Source of the DNA: Glebionis coronaria
Taxonomy: Eukaryota; Streptophyta; Magnoliopsida; Asterales; Asteraceae
NCBI GenBank assembly: GCA_025667525.1
Contig: CM046879.1
Coordinates: 390,313,039-390,377,038, forward strand
Length of the DNA stretch: 64,000 nucleotides
Direction: 5' to 3'
The notes beneath the pieces are model-generated. The model made no database searches, was not told where the DNA came from, and saw only the letters and a list, made by a program, of their open reading frames with translations. The position numbers and the translations under genes were made by a program. Shown one piece after another: positions 10,732-22,198 of this stretch; within the stretch, counting starts at the first letter, position 1; each line of letters starts with the position of its first letter.

Positions 10732-11997
10732 TGTAACACCCCATTTTGATAATGGAATGTCACGCGTAATTATGGCGTGTCATCAAAGCATACAAGGATA
10801 AATGTCTAAAATATTACAAGACCATAAAAGGAAATACCGGAATCAAACATCGGTAGTCCAAAGTAATGCTCATCACACACAAACATAACTACTGTAAATG
10901 AAAGGACTAAACAATGTCCATGGAAAGAGTATCAAAGTATAGAAAATGCATAAAGTAAAGAAAGGCTAGAAAGCTTCCAGTCCATATGCACGTACGCTTA
11001 AAATCTACGAGCGTCCCTAAGTACCTGCCGTTTTGGGAACATGAAAAGGAAAACGGCTAAGCAATACGCTTAGTGCACGGATATACAATAAAGCATGAAT
11101 AATATAAGCATATAAGCATATAACAGCGGAAGAAACTAAGTCCCGAATAACCCGGTTAAGTCTTAGTAAAACTGGTTTTATAGTTTGAAATGCCTTATGT
11201 TTATCTTATAAAAACTGTTTAACATATTTTACCATTAGCCAATATAGGTCATGAAAATCCACCGTGCATGAATAATTGGAGGGGTGACCTCATCATGCAA
11301 ATTAGAGGGGCTGCCTCTATTTTAATATACTGGTTTTGGGTAGGAGGGATCAGCTCCTTGTGAAGGATGCAAGGCACACACCACATTCACACTGAGTAAT
11401 CTGCTGAAAAACATGTAACTAGGATGCACCCATACGCCCCACATGATAAATATAATAATATGGCCAAAAGCTGAAGGGACGCCACGAGCAATCACTCTGC
11501 CGTGGGGAAGTCATAACAACAGTGCATCTAGTGTTATGGTTATGTTACCTTCATAACTAGGTGAAACTGGTCATGCTTGTATATGGCTTTAGGTAATACT
11601 AATTAAACATAAGCAATCAAACATATAAACTTATACTACGGGAAAACAGTTGGCTGCATACGGGGAATCCTAATAAGGAAAGAATGTCCATATTGAAAGG
11701 ACGGGAATCCGTACCTTATGTCCAGTGAATGAAGAAGACGAACGGAAGAGAGTCCTACTTCGGTATCACTAATGCTACATAAATACATACGTGTATAAGT
11801 ATCTGATTACTAAATACGTAACTGATTTTATGTCATGTCTTAGCTTATTTTATACGTTCATGTCATGTTTTACTGTTTTAAGCTTTAAACTGTGTTTATC
11901 TTATATTCTGTCTATTCTGATTAGGTATTACTTGTATTTCATGTATTATTATACTTACTGTGTAATAATAAGTAACTTTATAAAAATAGCAGGTTTC

Positions 11998-12235
11998 CTA
12001 AAATAGAAAGTTTCCAAAAATAGAAAGTTACCAAAAATAGAAAGTTTCCAAAAAATAGAAAGTTTCAAATAAATAGAAAGTTTCCAAAAATAGAAAGTTT
12101 CCAAAAAATAGAAAGTTTCAAAAAATAGAATTACTGCTTAAAATAGATAAGTTTCTAAAAATAGAAAGTTTCCATAAATAGATTAGCTGCCTTAATTAAA
12201 TAAGTTTCTAAAAATAGAAAGTTTCCATAATTAGA
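11998..12235. repeat. AGAAAGTTTCCAAAAAT short tandem array in LTR-A
   Basis: About seven near-perfect 16-18-bp units followed by two spaced ones. The same array is at 20207-20434 and 28258-28490, with small differences between copies. Confidence 0.85.
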
Positions 12236-12702
12236 TATAAGCTGGTTAAATAAGCTAATTTTATAAGCTTAAGTGTTTTCTGATTATGTTCTAAGTCATA
12301 TTGATATAAGGTATAGTTTATTAATTATTACATGTAAATTAATTAAACTATAGGTTAAAAGTATTTAATTAAATATATCATGTTTTTAATTAAATAAAGT
12401 TAAAATACTTAGGTTAAAACATGTATTATTAGTTTCTAATAATATAACCTAAGTCATGTTAATTAATTAATTATAGTCATGGTTTTTTATAATTAATTAA
12501 TTATAAAGTCTAATTAAAAATACATACTTAGGTTAAAATTCATGATCTAATAATTAAATTTATAACCTAAGTCATGTTAATTAAATTAATTAGGTCAAGT
12601 TTTATTAATTTAATTTTTAACATATAACTATTAAAATTATAACCCTTAACATAAACAATGAACCGGACCGTGACTAGAAACCATGAACCGGACCCGTAAT
12701 CA

Positions 12703-12840
12703 ACAGCATACCCCGAACCAAGGTCGGGGTACCCCTTGTTTGCTGCTACCGTGGGATCACCACCACCATACCGAGACCATGAGGTCTCGGTGGTGGGTAA
12801 TAAGCCAAACCGAGACCCCTTGGGGGTTCGGTTTAGGCGT
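12703..12840. repeat. Three consecutive hairpins in LTR-A
   Basis: TACCCCGA/TCGGGGTA, then CCGAGACC/GGTCTCGG flanked by CACCACC and GGTGG, then an imperfect AAACCGA/TTCGGTTT. Corresponding blocks lie in LTR-B (about 20925-21060) and LTR-C (about 28963-29100). Confidence 0.75.
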
Positions 12841-13638
12841 CGGCTAGAACAAACACCCCTAAAAACCCTTGTTTTGATTACCCCAAAATCATAGTCATGT
12901 TTTAATAAATGTTTTTAATTAGTTTTTAAAAACATCATGATTTTATGTGATTTATTAAATCAAAACATAAAAGAAAAAGGTTAAAAAGGTTATACCGAAT
13001 GCGTGGATCAATCAAGGATGAACACACACGAATGCTTGCACGATATTCAAGATCAAAATCAACTCGAACCCCCCCTTTTTGTGTTGTATATCCGGCGGCC
13101 AAAAGAGAACAAAGGAGAAGGAGAAAACTTTTTAGGGTTTTTAATTATATCTTAATTTGTGAATAATGACACAATATTTTACCTTAACCCCTTGTTAGTA
13201 AAAATTAAAATGGGCTTGGCCCACTTCCTTGGTGTAGCCGCAGGTAGGGGGCCCCACATGGGGTAACCCGTACCTTTTTCCGAGTCTAATTATTATAGTG
13301 TGTTCGTGTTTTATCGTGTTCGTGTTTTTATGTGTTCTAATTAATTATTGATCGTGACCTAATATATTTATTCGTGTTCGTAATAAATATATATACGTAA
13401 TTAATATTAGCTCGTGATTAACTTACGTTCATGATTTCATGATCGCATGTTCGGGATTATAATTATATTTGAATAATTATTGTGTGTTCATACGTAATAA
13501 ATACTTATCGTGTTCTAACACGTACGTAATACTTAAAATTCTTATACGTGAACGTAAACGTACTATAAAAGGAAAGTTTTAATCTGGTACGTACGATCTA
13601 AAGAATACTATTCATGGTAAAAGCATGTGGGTTTTACA

Positions 13639-15058
13639 ACTCTTCCCCCCTAAAAAGAATAATTCGTCCCCGAATTATAGATAAAGTAAACTGGAAAAGA
13701 AGAACATACCCGAATTTAAAATATGAAATGAGGGTAAGAAGCCCGTATAGACTCCTCTGTTTCCCAAGTGTCTTCCCGCTCGGTATGATCCCTCCAATGG
13801 ATTTTGACGAATGGAATCATCTTCCTTCGCATGACTCGTTCTTGTCTGTCAATAACTCGTTCGGGTTCTTCTATGAAAGTGAGATCTTCACGTATCTGTT
13901 CTAGTGGATACTGAACCATGTGAAGGGGATGATACTGGTACCCTCTGAGTAAGGACACATGAAACACATTTTGTACATGCGAAAGCTGCAGAGGTAACGC
14001 TAACCGGTAAGATACTTCACTGACTCGTTCAATGATATCAAACGGTCCGATGAAACGAGGACTGAGCTTCCCTTTAATCCCGAAGCGTCTAACACCACGT
14101 GCCGACGAAACCTTAAGAAAGACGTGATCTCCTACGTTGAAATGTATGTCCCTACGATTCTTATCAGCGTAACTCTTCTGACGTGACCGTGCTTCCTTAA
14201 GTTTCTGCTTAGCTACTACGACCCTTTCATTAGTAATCTCTATGATCTATGGTCCTTCAAGTGTTCTCTCGCCAACCTGGTCCCAGCAGATTGGGGCGCG
14301 ACACTTTCTGCCATACAACATCTCGAAAGGAGCACATTTGATACTTGCGTGCCAACTATTGTTGTATGTAAACTCCACCAAACAGATATAATCGTCCCAA
14401 TCACCCGTCCGTTCCAACGCACATAACCTCAACATGTCCTCCAATGTCTGAATCGTTCGCTCCGACTGCCCGTCTGTTTGAGGATGAAAAGCCGTGCTAA
14501 GATTAAGTTGTGTACCCCAAGCTTTCTGCAGACTCTTCCAAAATCGCGAAGTGAATCTAGGATCTCTGAGACGATGCTAGGTGGAGCACCGTGGAGTCTC
14601 ATGATCTCTCTTCTATACGTATCGGCGAGTTTACTTACCGAATCTTACTTGCGGATCGGTAAGAAATGAGTTGATTTGGTAAGTCGATCTACGATCACCC
14701 AAATTGCATCGTGCTTCCTCTTGGTAGGCGGAAGACCAGTAACAAAATCCATGGTGATTTTGTCCCACTTCCACTCTGGAATATCTAACGGTTGAAGGAG
14801 ACCGCCAGATTGCTGATGCTCGATCTTAACTTGCTGGCAGGTAAGACATTTGGAGACGTAAGTGGCCACATCATGTTTCATACCACTTCACCAAAAGTAC
14901 TGCTTGATGTCATGGTACATCTTAGTCGAACCAGGATGTATAGAGAATGGGGAGCTATGAGCTTCCGCTAACAAGGCTTCCCGGAGTTCTTGATCATCAG
15001 GAACACAAAGTCTCGTGCCCTGCCATAAGATACCATCTGCATCTACTCTGAATTCCGT
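13639..15058 (-). pseudogene. CHR1 copy 1 integrase and chromodomain
   Basis: The integrase reads in fragments on the minus strand. The zinc-binding part includes [13 protein letters not shown], then [11 protein letters not shown] with the first catalytic Asp. A stop follows (IRK then TAA, near 14645). A 4-bp deletion near 14567 breaks the frame close to the second catalytic Asp, in the SDRDPPF region that copy 2 retains. The conserved [14 protein letters not shown] and [12 protein letters not shown] follow. The C terminus (13716-13967) keeps a chromodomain: ERVMRRKMIPFVKIHWRDHT then EDTWETEESIRASYP, which in the family recognises histone marks and guides insertion. The PPT before LTR-A reads GGGGGGAAGAGT. 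It is non-functional, and copy 2 is the better guide. Confidence 0.85.
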
Positions 15059-16411
15059 CTATTTCTCCAAATTCTGAACTATCGCCCAGATTTCTCCATC
15101 ATCTTTCTGAGCTTCCTTGATCTTAGAGAGTAACTCGGGTTCAATTCTAAGATTAGCCCAGTAACCGTGCTGTCCACGTACCATGATCTTGATGTCTAGT
15201 CGCTCCAAGTCTCTTATGATTTTCTCCTCAATTTTAATGCCGTTAGTCATTCCGGACTTCCTGCTAAGTGCATTTGCTACTACATTTTCCTTTCCGGGAT
15301 GATACTGCAGATTAATGTCATAATCCTTCAACAGCTCTAACCATCTCCTCTGCCTCATGTTCAATTCACGTTGAGTGAAGATATACTTCAAGCTCTTGTG
15401 GTATGTGAAAATGTCACATGATTCTCCATATAAGTAGTGCCTCCATATCTTCAATGCAAACATGACTGCAGCAAGTTCCAAGTCATGCGTAGGGTAATTT
15501 TCTTCATAAGGCCTAAGATGCCGTGAAGCGTACGCGGTCACTTTCCCATGTTGCATGAGAACACAGCCAAGTCCCTTCCTCGATGCATCACTGTAGATTT
15601 GAAATCCACCCGTACCAGATGGGAGAGTAAGAATAGGTGCAGATAATAGCTTCTGCTTCAGGTCTTCAAAACTCTTCTCTCGTTCTTCAGTCCAAACGAA
15701 TTTCTCCCCTTTCCGCATCAGTTTGGTCAATGGTAGTGCTAAGCGGGAAAATTTCTCCACGAACCTACGGTAATAGCCAACTAAGCCTAAGAAACTGCGG
15801 ACTTCAGTTGCTGATGTCTGCCTCGGCCACTTAGTAATAGCCTCAACCTTTGCTGGATCTATAGTGATTCCTTCTGCTGATACAATGTGACCTAAGAATG
15901 CCACCTTGTCTAACCAGAACTCACACTTGGAGAATTTATCATACAACTGCTTCTGGCGAAGAATCTGTAGTACTGTACGAAGATGGTCTTCGTGTTCCTC
16001 CTTGGTCTTTGAGAAAATCAGGATGTCATCGATGAAGACAATGACGAACTTGTCCAGAAATTCATGGAAGATTTTGTTCATCAAATCCATGAACACTGCT
16101 GGAGAATTGGTCAGGCCGAATGGCATAACTACAAATTCGTAGTAGCCATAGCGGGTACGAAAAGCAGTCTTGGCGATGTCCTGCTCCTTAACCCGTAGCT
16201 GATGATAGTCTGACCTAAGATCAATCTTGGATAAGTGTTTGGCCCCTTGGAGTTGGTCAAACAGATCATCTATACGCGGCAGTGGATACCTATTCTAGAT
16301 AGTAATCTTGTTGATCTCGCGATAGTCTATGCAAAGACGCATACTGCCGTCCTTCTTCTTAACAAATAAGACCGGTGCACCACATGGAGATGCGCTCTGT
16401 CGAATGAAACC
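15059..16411 (-). pseudogene. CHR1 copy 1 reverse transcriptase and RNase H
   Basis: The 355-codon open stretch (15059-16126) begins at the [12 protein letters not shown] motif and includes the RT active site [10 protein letters not shown]. It continues with [26 protein letters not shown] and the RNase H segment ([36 protein letters not shown]). The RNase H motif normally read as TDHKSL is TYHKSL here, so a catalytic Asp is lost. RT motifs upstream of 16126 are present ([22 protein letters not shown]) but interrupted by a TAG near 16300, which replaces an Arg codon present in copy 2. A CGA-to-TGA stop lies near 16410. Confidence 0.9.
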
Positions 16412-16810
16412 TCATTCTAGAAGTTCTTGTAGTTGATCCTTCAGCTCCTTTAGCTCTATGGGAGCCATGCGGTACGGAGCTTTGGAGATCGGTTCAGCTC
16501 CTGGAATAAGCTCGATATTGAATTCCACTTCTCGTGCACGTGGTATGCCCAGAAGTTCTTTTGGGAATACATCTTGGAATTCCGACACTATTGGCTGATC
16601 CTGAATTGATGGAGATTCAGCATCCATGTCGTGAACCGTATCTAGATAACCCTCGCAACCATGTGACAGTAGTGCACGTGCTTGCGGGGTAGATATGATT
16701 TGTACAGACCTTCCGGGTACGAACCCGCTGTGAATGTACTCTGGTGCATTAACATCACCAAAGATGACTCGATATGAATGGCAGTCTATGGTAGCATGAT
16801 GCTTGGATAG
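16412..16810 (-). pseudogene. CHR1 copy 1 protease-RT linker
   Basis: The 71-codon open piece (16412-16627) reads FQDVFPKELLGIP and VEFNIELIPGAEPISKAPYRM, the conserved lead-in to gypsy RT. Upstream (16628-16810) the frame resumes after the GMD-stop with ATIDCHSYRVIFGD and SVQIISTPQARALL. Confidence 0.8.
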
Positions 16811-17340
16811 TCAATCCATGCCCAAAATCATGTCAAAGTCATTCATGTCCAGCGGAAGTGCGTCAACAGGACGAACCTTGTCGTCAAATTCTAGGGGAAG
16901 ACTCTTGTATACATGGGTGATTAATACAAAGTCCCTCAAAGGCGTGGAAATAGTAAGTCTATTATCTAGTGGCATGGGAAGCATCCTAATGTTCTTAGCA
17001 TAGGCAGTCAAAATGACCGAGTAAGTAGCACCCGTATCAAAAAGAACACACGCAGCCTGGCCATACATATACAAGATTCTAGTGATGGTACCTATAGACT
17101 TGTTGGCCTGATCTCGAGATGTCGTGTAGACACGTCTAGTGGTAGGAGGCGGCTTGGTATCAGCATGTCCCGATGTGCCCTCCATCTCGCCCTTACGGCA
17201 GTCCTTCATGATATGGCCAGGGAGACCACACTTGAAGCATGCGTCAGTGTTACGACGACATGGCCCTGGGTGCCTACGATGGCAAGTAGAGCAAAGAGGA
17301 TGAGTATATCCTCCAACAGGTGCTCTGGCTGGCTGAGGAC
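16811..17340 (-). pseudogene. CHR1 copy 1 gag exon 4: zinc knuckles and aspartic protease
   Basis: This exon begins at the splice acceptor at 17340 (minus). It reads a Cys-rich CSTCHRRHPGPC cluster, then the knuckle CFKCGLPGHIMKDC (CX2CX4HX4C), a short Thr-rich linker, and the aspartic protease with catalytic LFDTGATYSVI and the later DFDMILGMD. The next codon is TGA where TGG (W of the GMDWL motif) is expected, ending the frame at 16811. The same stop is present in copy 2, so it predates the duplication. Nucleocapsid binds RNA and the protease processes the polyprotein. Confidence 0.85.
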
Positions 17341-17413
17341 CTGATAAAACATTTTACATGAGACAGGATAATAGGGTACAAAGGACAATGCGAATAATCG
17401 TAAGGTTGAATAC
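17341..17413 (-). other. Probable intron 3 in CHR1 copy 1 gag (73 bp)
   Basis: On the minus strand it begins GTATTCAACC and ends TTTTATCAG. Removing it joins PAITG to GPQPARAPVGGY in frame (phase 1). The intron contains U-rich stretches. Confidence 0.75.
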
Positions 17414-17478
17414 CAGTGATAGCTGGACGGCTAGGCTGTGAACCTCTTTGGTTCTGGTCCCTGCCGTTTCCATGGTTC

Positions 17479-17555
17479 CTGGTAGAAAATTTGCTAAAGT
17501 GTCAGAATTATGAGTTATAACATGAAATCATAGGAAAATGCGTAAGTATTAGGAC
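17479..17555 (-). other. Probable intron 2 in CHR1 copy 1 gag (77 bp)
   Basis: The minus strand starts GTCCTAATAC and ends TTCTACCAG. Splicing joins ...NGSR to NHGNG in frame (phase 2). Confidence 0.72.
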
Positions 17556-17705
17556 CTGCTGCCGTTGGAGTGTCCAGTGTTGTTACGGTAATTATCATTA
17601 CCGCCACGCCTATCCGTAGCAGAACGGTCGTTAGTCTGACCGTTTCCCTTGGGCTGATTAGGCTGCTGCTGAGTAGCCAGCTGAGACCGGTCCCCAGTTT
17701 TCTGC

Positions 17706-17789
17706 CTGGAAGATACAATTTAAAGAGATGAATAATTGACATAAATGGAAAGAATACGGATTGGTCACCGCTTAAATAAGAATGTTTAC
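17706..17789 (-). other. Probable intron 1 in CHR1 copy 1 gag (84 bp)
   Basis: The minus strand starts GTAAACATTC and ends GTATCTTCCAG. Splicing joins ...EKPDKR to QKTGDRSQ in frame (phase 2). The intron has in-frame stops if retained. Confidence 0.78.
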
Positions 17790-18517
17790 CTCTTGTCGGG
17801 TTTTTCAGCTTCCCCGAACTCATCTCTCTCATGTAGCATCTCCAGCTTACGTGCCGCATCGGCCACTTGTGCTATAGTGTTGAACGTAGCACACACCAGA
17901 TTGTTTGTGACCGATGTGCGAAGAGCCCACCTAAAGTGGTGTGCCTTCTCTTCAGGAGTACCTGCTGCTGCACCAAGGAAACCAGCTAAGCGAAGAAAGC
18001 TCTGCATAAACTCATTGCTATTCTCCCCAGCTCTCTATCGGATCCTATGGTACTCCCTCTTAAGCTTGTCTTGCTCAGCCTTGGGAAAGAACTGCTCCAT
18101 TACCCTATCTCTGAACTGAGCCCATGTCAAACCAGCCACCCAATCGTCACCTCCCTCAGACTGCTTCAATTCTAACCACCTATTTAACACATCGCCTTCG
18201 AACCGGTAGCATGCCAACCTCGCGTTGAACACGGGGTCACAACCCATAGCATTGAAGATCTTCTCGATGTGAGCCAACCAGCTTTCTGCTACACTAGGGT
18301 TATCTGTTTTCTCGAAATCTCGAGGACGTAGCTTGTTGAATCACTCCAGCCATATTGCCAATGTCACCGGAGGAGGAGGAGGAGGTGCTTGGTTTTGCTG
18401 CTGATTGTTGGCAGCCTGAACCTCAGCCCTGATGTCATTCCTCAGTTGAGGAAGCAAAGCTTGCATTGCAGCTTGGATTGCTACATTGAGTTGTTCCTGC
18501 TCGCGTGTGAGAACCAC
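17790..18517 (-). pseudogene. CHR1 copy 1 gag exon 1 (capsid)
   Basis: Capsid-type Retrotrans_gag domain: VLTREQEQLNVAIQAAMQAL, a Pro run, LAHIEKIFNAMGCDP, YRFEGDVLNRWLELKQ, VMEQFFPKAEQDKLKREYH and ARKLEMLHERDEFGE. Several lesions are seen. The first codon is GTG where copy 2 has ATG. A TGA stop lies after IWLE near 18340, and a further break lies near 18030. The start is set by the copy 2 ATG, just after a plausible splice acceptor (ACTGTCAG at 18518-18525), so the 5' leader may also be spliced. Confidence 0.8.
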
Positions 18518-18948
18518 CTGACAGTATAACATAAAACATATGATTAAACAAATCAAAACATAAAATATATATACATGGAAAAAAAATTTATACCAATAAA
18601 TCAAGAGAAAAAATTTATGCAAGAAAATTTGTATATGAATGCATGATGCAGTTTTATGAAAACTTTTGTATGCTCGAGAGTGAACGCCTATGGTCAGTTC
18701 AACCAAAATAAAAGACATAGCGAGGGGACGCCTATGGGTCGGTCCCAAATTTAAAAGTTTCGATAAAACACATGCGACTAAATAGGGCCAGTCCTGTACC
18801 AACCATTACTTAGTCATAAACCTGCGACAATGACATATATATGTATGCATAAAAATGATGAATGCATGAAAATGACTGTCAGTTCTAGGAAGACCATATT
18901 GACTACCCACTAATCACAGGTCATGTTTTTAGAGCCTACAGGTCGAAG

Positions 18949-18965
18949 CCTTGGCTCTGATACCA
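18949..18965 (-). other. CHR1 copy 1 primer-binding site
   Basis: The minus strand reads TGGTATCAGAGCCAAGG, the initiator tRNA-Met site, four bases from LTR-B. Between it and gag (18518-18948) is a leader of about 430 bp with no gene. Confidence 0.9.
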
Positions 18966-18969
18966 TAAT

Positions 18970-21853
18970 TGTAACACCCCATTTTGATAATGGACTGTCA
19001 CGCGTAATTATGGCGTGCCATCAAAGCATACAAGGACTAAATACCGGAATCAAACATCGATAGATAAAAAGTAAAGATCATCACACACAAACATAAGTAC
19101 TGTAAATGAAAGGACTAAACAATGTCCATGGAAAGAGTACCAAAGTATAGAAAATGCATAAAGTAAAGAAAGGATAGAAAGCCTCCAGTCCATATGCACG
19201 TACACTTAAAATGTACGAGCGTCCCTGAGTACCTGCCATTTTGGGAACATGAAAAGGAAAACGGTTGAGCAATACGCTCAGTGCACGGATGTAAAATAAA
19301 GCATGAATAATATAAGCATATAAGCATATAACAGCGAAAGAAACTAAGTCCCGAATAACCCTGTTAAGTCTTAGTAAAACTGGTTTTATAGTTTGAAATG
19401 CCTTATGTTTATCTTATAAAAACTGTTTAACATATTTTACCATTAGCCAATATAGGTCATGAAAATCCACCGTGCATGAATAATTGGAGGGGTGACCTCA
19501 TCATGCAAATTAGAGGGGCTGCCTCTAATTTATTATACTGCTTTTGGGTAGGAGGGATTAGCTCATTGTGAAGGATGCAAGGCACACACCACATTCACAC
19601 TGAGTAATCTGCTGAAAAACATGTAACTAGGATGCACCCATACGCCCCACATGACAAATATAATAATATGGCCAAAAGCTGAAGGGACGCCACGAGCAAT
19701 CACTCCGCCGTGGGGAAGTCATAACACCAGTGCCTCTAGTGTTATGGTTATGGTACCTCCATAACTAGGTGAAACTGGTCATGCTTGTATATGGCTTTAG
19801 GTAATACTAATTAAACATAAGCAATCAAACATATAAACTTATACTACCGGAAAACAGTTGGCTGCATATGGGGAATCCTAGTAAGGAAAGAATGTCCATA
19901 CTGAAAGGACGGGAATCCGTACCTTATGTCCAGTGAACGAAGAAGACGAACGGAAGAGAGTCCTACTTCGGTATCACTAATGCTACATAAATATATTCGT
20001 GTATAAGTATCTGATTACTAAATACGGAACTGATTTTATGTCATGTCTTAGCTTATTTTATACGTTCATGTCATGTTTTACTGTTTTAAGCTTTAAACTG
20101 TGTTTATCTTATATTTTGTCTATTCTGATTAATTATTACTTGTATTTCATGTATTATTATACTTACTGTGTAATAATAAGTAACTTTCTAAAAATAGCAG
20201 GTTTCCTAAAATAGAAAGTTTCCAAAAATAGAAAGTTACCAAAAATAAAAAGTTTCCAAAAAATAGAAAGTTTCCAAAAATAGAAAGTTTCCAAAATAGA
20301 AAGTTTCCAAAAAATAGAAAGTTTCCAAAAACAGAATTACTGCTTAAAATAGATAAGTTTCTAAAAATAGAAAGTTTTCATAAATAGATTAGCTGCCTTA
20401 ATTAAATAAGTTTCTAAAAATAGAAAGTTTCCATAATTAGATATAAGCTGGTTAAATAAGCTAATTTTATAAGCTAATTTTATAAGCATAAGTGTATTCT
20501 AATTATTTTCTAAGTCATATTGATATAAGCTATAGTTTATTAATTATTACATGTAAATTAATTAAACTATAAGTTAAAAGTATTTAATTAAATATATCAT
20601 GTTTTTAATTAAATAAAGTTAAAATACTTAGGTTAAAACATGTATTATTAGTTTCTAATAATATAACCTAAGTCATGTTAATTAATTAATTATAGTCATG
20701 ATTTTTAATAATTAATTAATTATAAAGTGTAATTAAAAATACATACTTAGGTTAAAATTCATGATCTAATAATTAAATTTATAACCTAAGTCATGTTAAT
20801 TAAATTAATTAGGTCAAGTTTTATTAATTTAATTTTTAACATATAACTATTAAAATTATAACCCTTAACATAAACAATGAACCGGACCGTGACTAGAAAC
20901 CATGAACCGGACCCGTAATCAACAGCATACCCCGAACCAAGCTCGGGGTACCCCTTGTTTGCTGCTATCGTGGGATCACCACCACCATACCGAGACCATG
21001 AGGTCTCGGTGGTGGGTAATAAGCCAAACCGAGACCCCTTGGGGGTTCGGTTTAGGCGTCGGCTAGAAATAACACCCCTAAAAACCCTTGTTTTGATTAC
21101 CCCAAAATCATAGTCATGTTTTAATAAATGTTTTTAATTAGTTTTTAAAAACATCATGATTTTATGTGATTTATTAAATCAAAACATAAAAGAAAAAGGT
21201 TAAAAAGGTTACCGAATGCGTGGATCAATCAAGGATGAACACACACGAATGCTTGCACGATATTCAAGATCAAAATCAACTCGAACACCCCTTTTTTGTG
21301 TTGTATATCCGGCGGCCAAAAGAGAACAAAGGAGAAGGAGAAAAATTTTTAGGGTCTTAATTATTTCTTGATTTGTGAATAATGACACAATATTTTACCT
21401 TAACCCCTTGTTAGTAAAAATTAAAATGGGCTTGGCCCACTTCCTTGGTGTAGCCGCGGGTGGGGGCCCCACATGGGGTAACCCGTACCTTTTTCCGAGT
21501 CTAATTATTATAGTGTGTTCGTGTTTTGTCGTGTTCGTGTTTTTATGTGTTCTAATTAATTATTGATCGTGACCTAATATGTTTATTCGTGTTCGTAATA
21601 AATATATATACGTAATTAATATTAGCTCGTGATTAACTTACGTTCATGATTTCATGATCGCATGTTCGGGATTATAATTATATTTGAATAATTATTGTGT
21701 GTTCATACGTAATAAATACTTATCGTGTTCTAACACGTACGTAATACGTAAAATTCTTATACGTGAACGTAAAGGTACTATAAAAGGAAAGTTTTAATCT
21801 AGTACGTACGATCTAAAGGGTACTATTCATGGTAAAAGCATGCGGGTTTTACA
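18970..21853 (-). repeat. CHR1 LTR-B (central, shared by both copies)
   Basis: It runs from TGTAACACCCC to GCGGGTTTTACA, 2,884 bp. It lacks the roughly 30 extra bases that LTR-A has near its start, as does LTR-C. It shares variants with LTR-C in the AGAAAGTTTCC array. It is followed on the right by the polypurine tract of copy 2 (AGGGGGAAGATT on the minus strand). Confidence 0.92.
20207..20434. repeat. AGAAAGTTTCCAAAAAT array in LTR-B
   Basis: Seven adjacent units plus two spaced ones. The third unit carries TAAAAAG in place of TAGAAAG, as in LTR-C. Confidence 0.85.
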
Positions 21854-22198
21854 AATCTTCCCCCTAAAAAGAATAATTCGTCCCCGAATAATAGATAAAG
21901 TAAACTGGAAAAGAAGAACATACCCGAATTTAAAATATGAAATGAGGGTAATAAGCCCGGATAGACTCTCTGTTTCCCAAGAGGCTTCCCGCTCGGTATG
22001 ATCCCTCCAAAGGATTTTGACGAATGGAATCGTCTTCCTTCGCATGACTCGTTCTTATCTGTCAAGAACTCGTTCGGGTTCTTCTATGAAAGTGAGATCT
22101 TCACGTATCTGTTCAAGTGGATAATGAACCATGTGAAGGGGATGATACTGGTACCCTCTGAGTAAGGACACATAAAACATATTTTGTACATGTGAAAG
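21827..22198 (-). pseudogene. CHR1 copy 2 chromodomain
   Basis: After a stop at the end of the integrase frame (22196-22198) the sequence continues with SLLRGYQYHPLHMV, EQIREDLTFIEEPERVLDRQERVMRRKTIPFVKILWRDHTERE (not all shown) and a WETE remnant. A 1-bp deletion near 21967 relative to copy 1 shifts the frame in the last helix of the chromodomain, so the C terminus is lost. Confidence 0.8.

Larger units (their letters stand above)
10732..13638 (-). repeat. CHR1 LTR-A (3' LTR of the array)
   Basis: The plus strand begins TGTAACACCCCATTTTG and ends GTGGGTTTTACA (2,907 bp). It carries an array of AGAAAGTTTCCAAAAAT units (12000-12235), A/T-rich palindromic sequence (12240-12660) and three G/C-rich hairpins (12703-12840). 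Compared with LTR-B and LTR-C it has about 30 extra bases near 10790-10830. No gene is seen in it. Confidence 0.92.
17414..17790 (-). pseudogene. CHR1 copy 1 gag exons 2 and 3
   Basis: Exon 2 (17556-17705) encodes a Gln/Asn/Arg-rich linker (QKTGDRSQLATQQQPNQPK), and exon 3 (17414-17478) encodes NHGNGRDQNQRGSQPSRP. The exons are separated by the intron at 17479-17555 and bounded by introns at 17706-17789 and 17341-17413. This basic, disordered linker joins capsid to the zinc knuckles. Confidence 0.7.

Noticed and set aside
11791..12006. 71-codon open frame present in all three CHR1 LTRs
   Set aside because: Tyr/Phe/Leu-rich with no motif. Its presence in three copies only reflects shared descent of the LTRs.
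15637..15834. Plus-strand open frames over CHR1 RT (also 23854-24051 and 25952-26278)
   Set aside because: They are opposite-strand shadows of well-supported minus-strand pol and gag.
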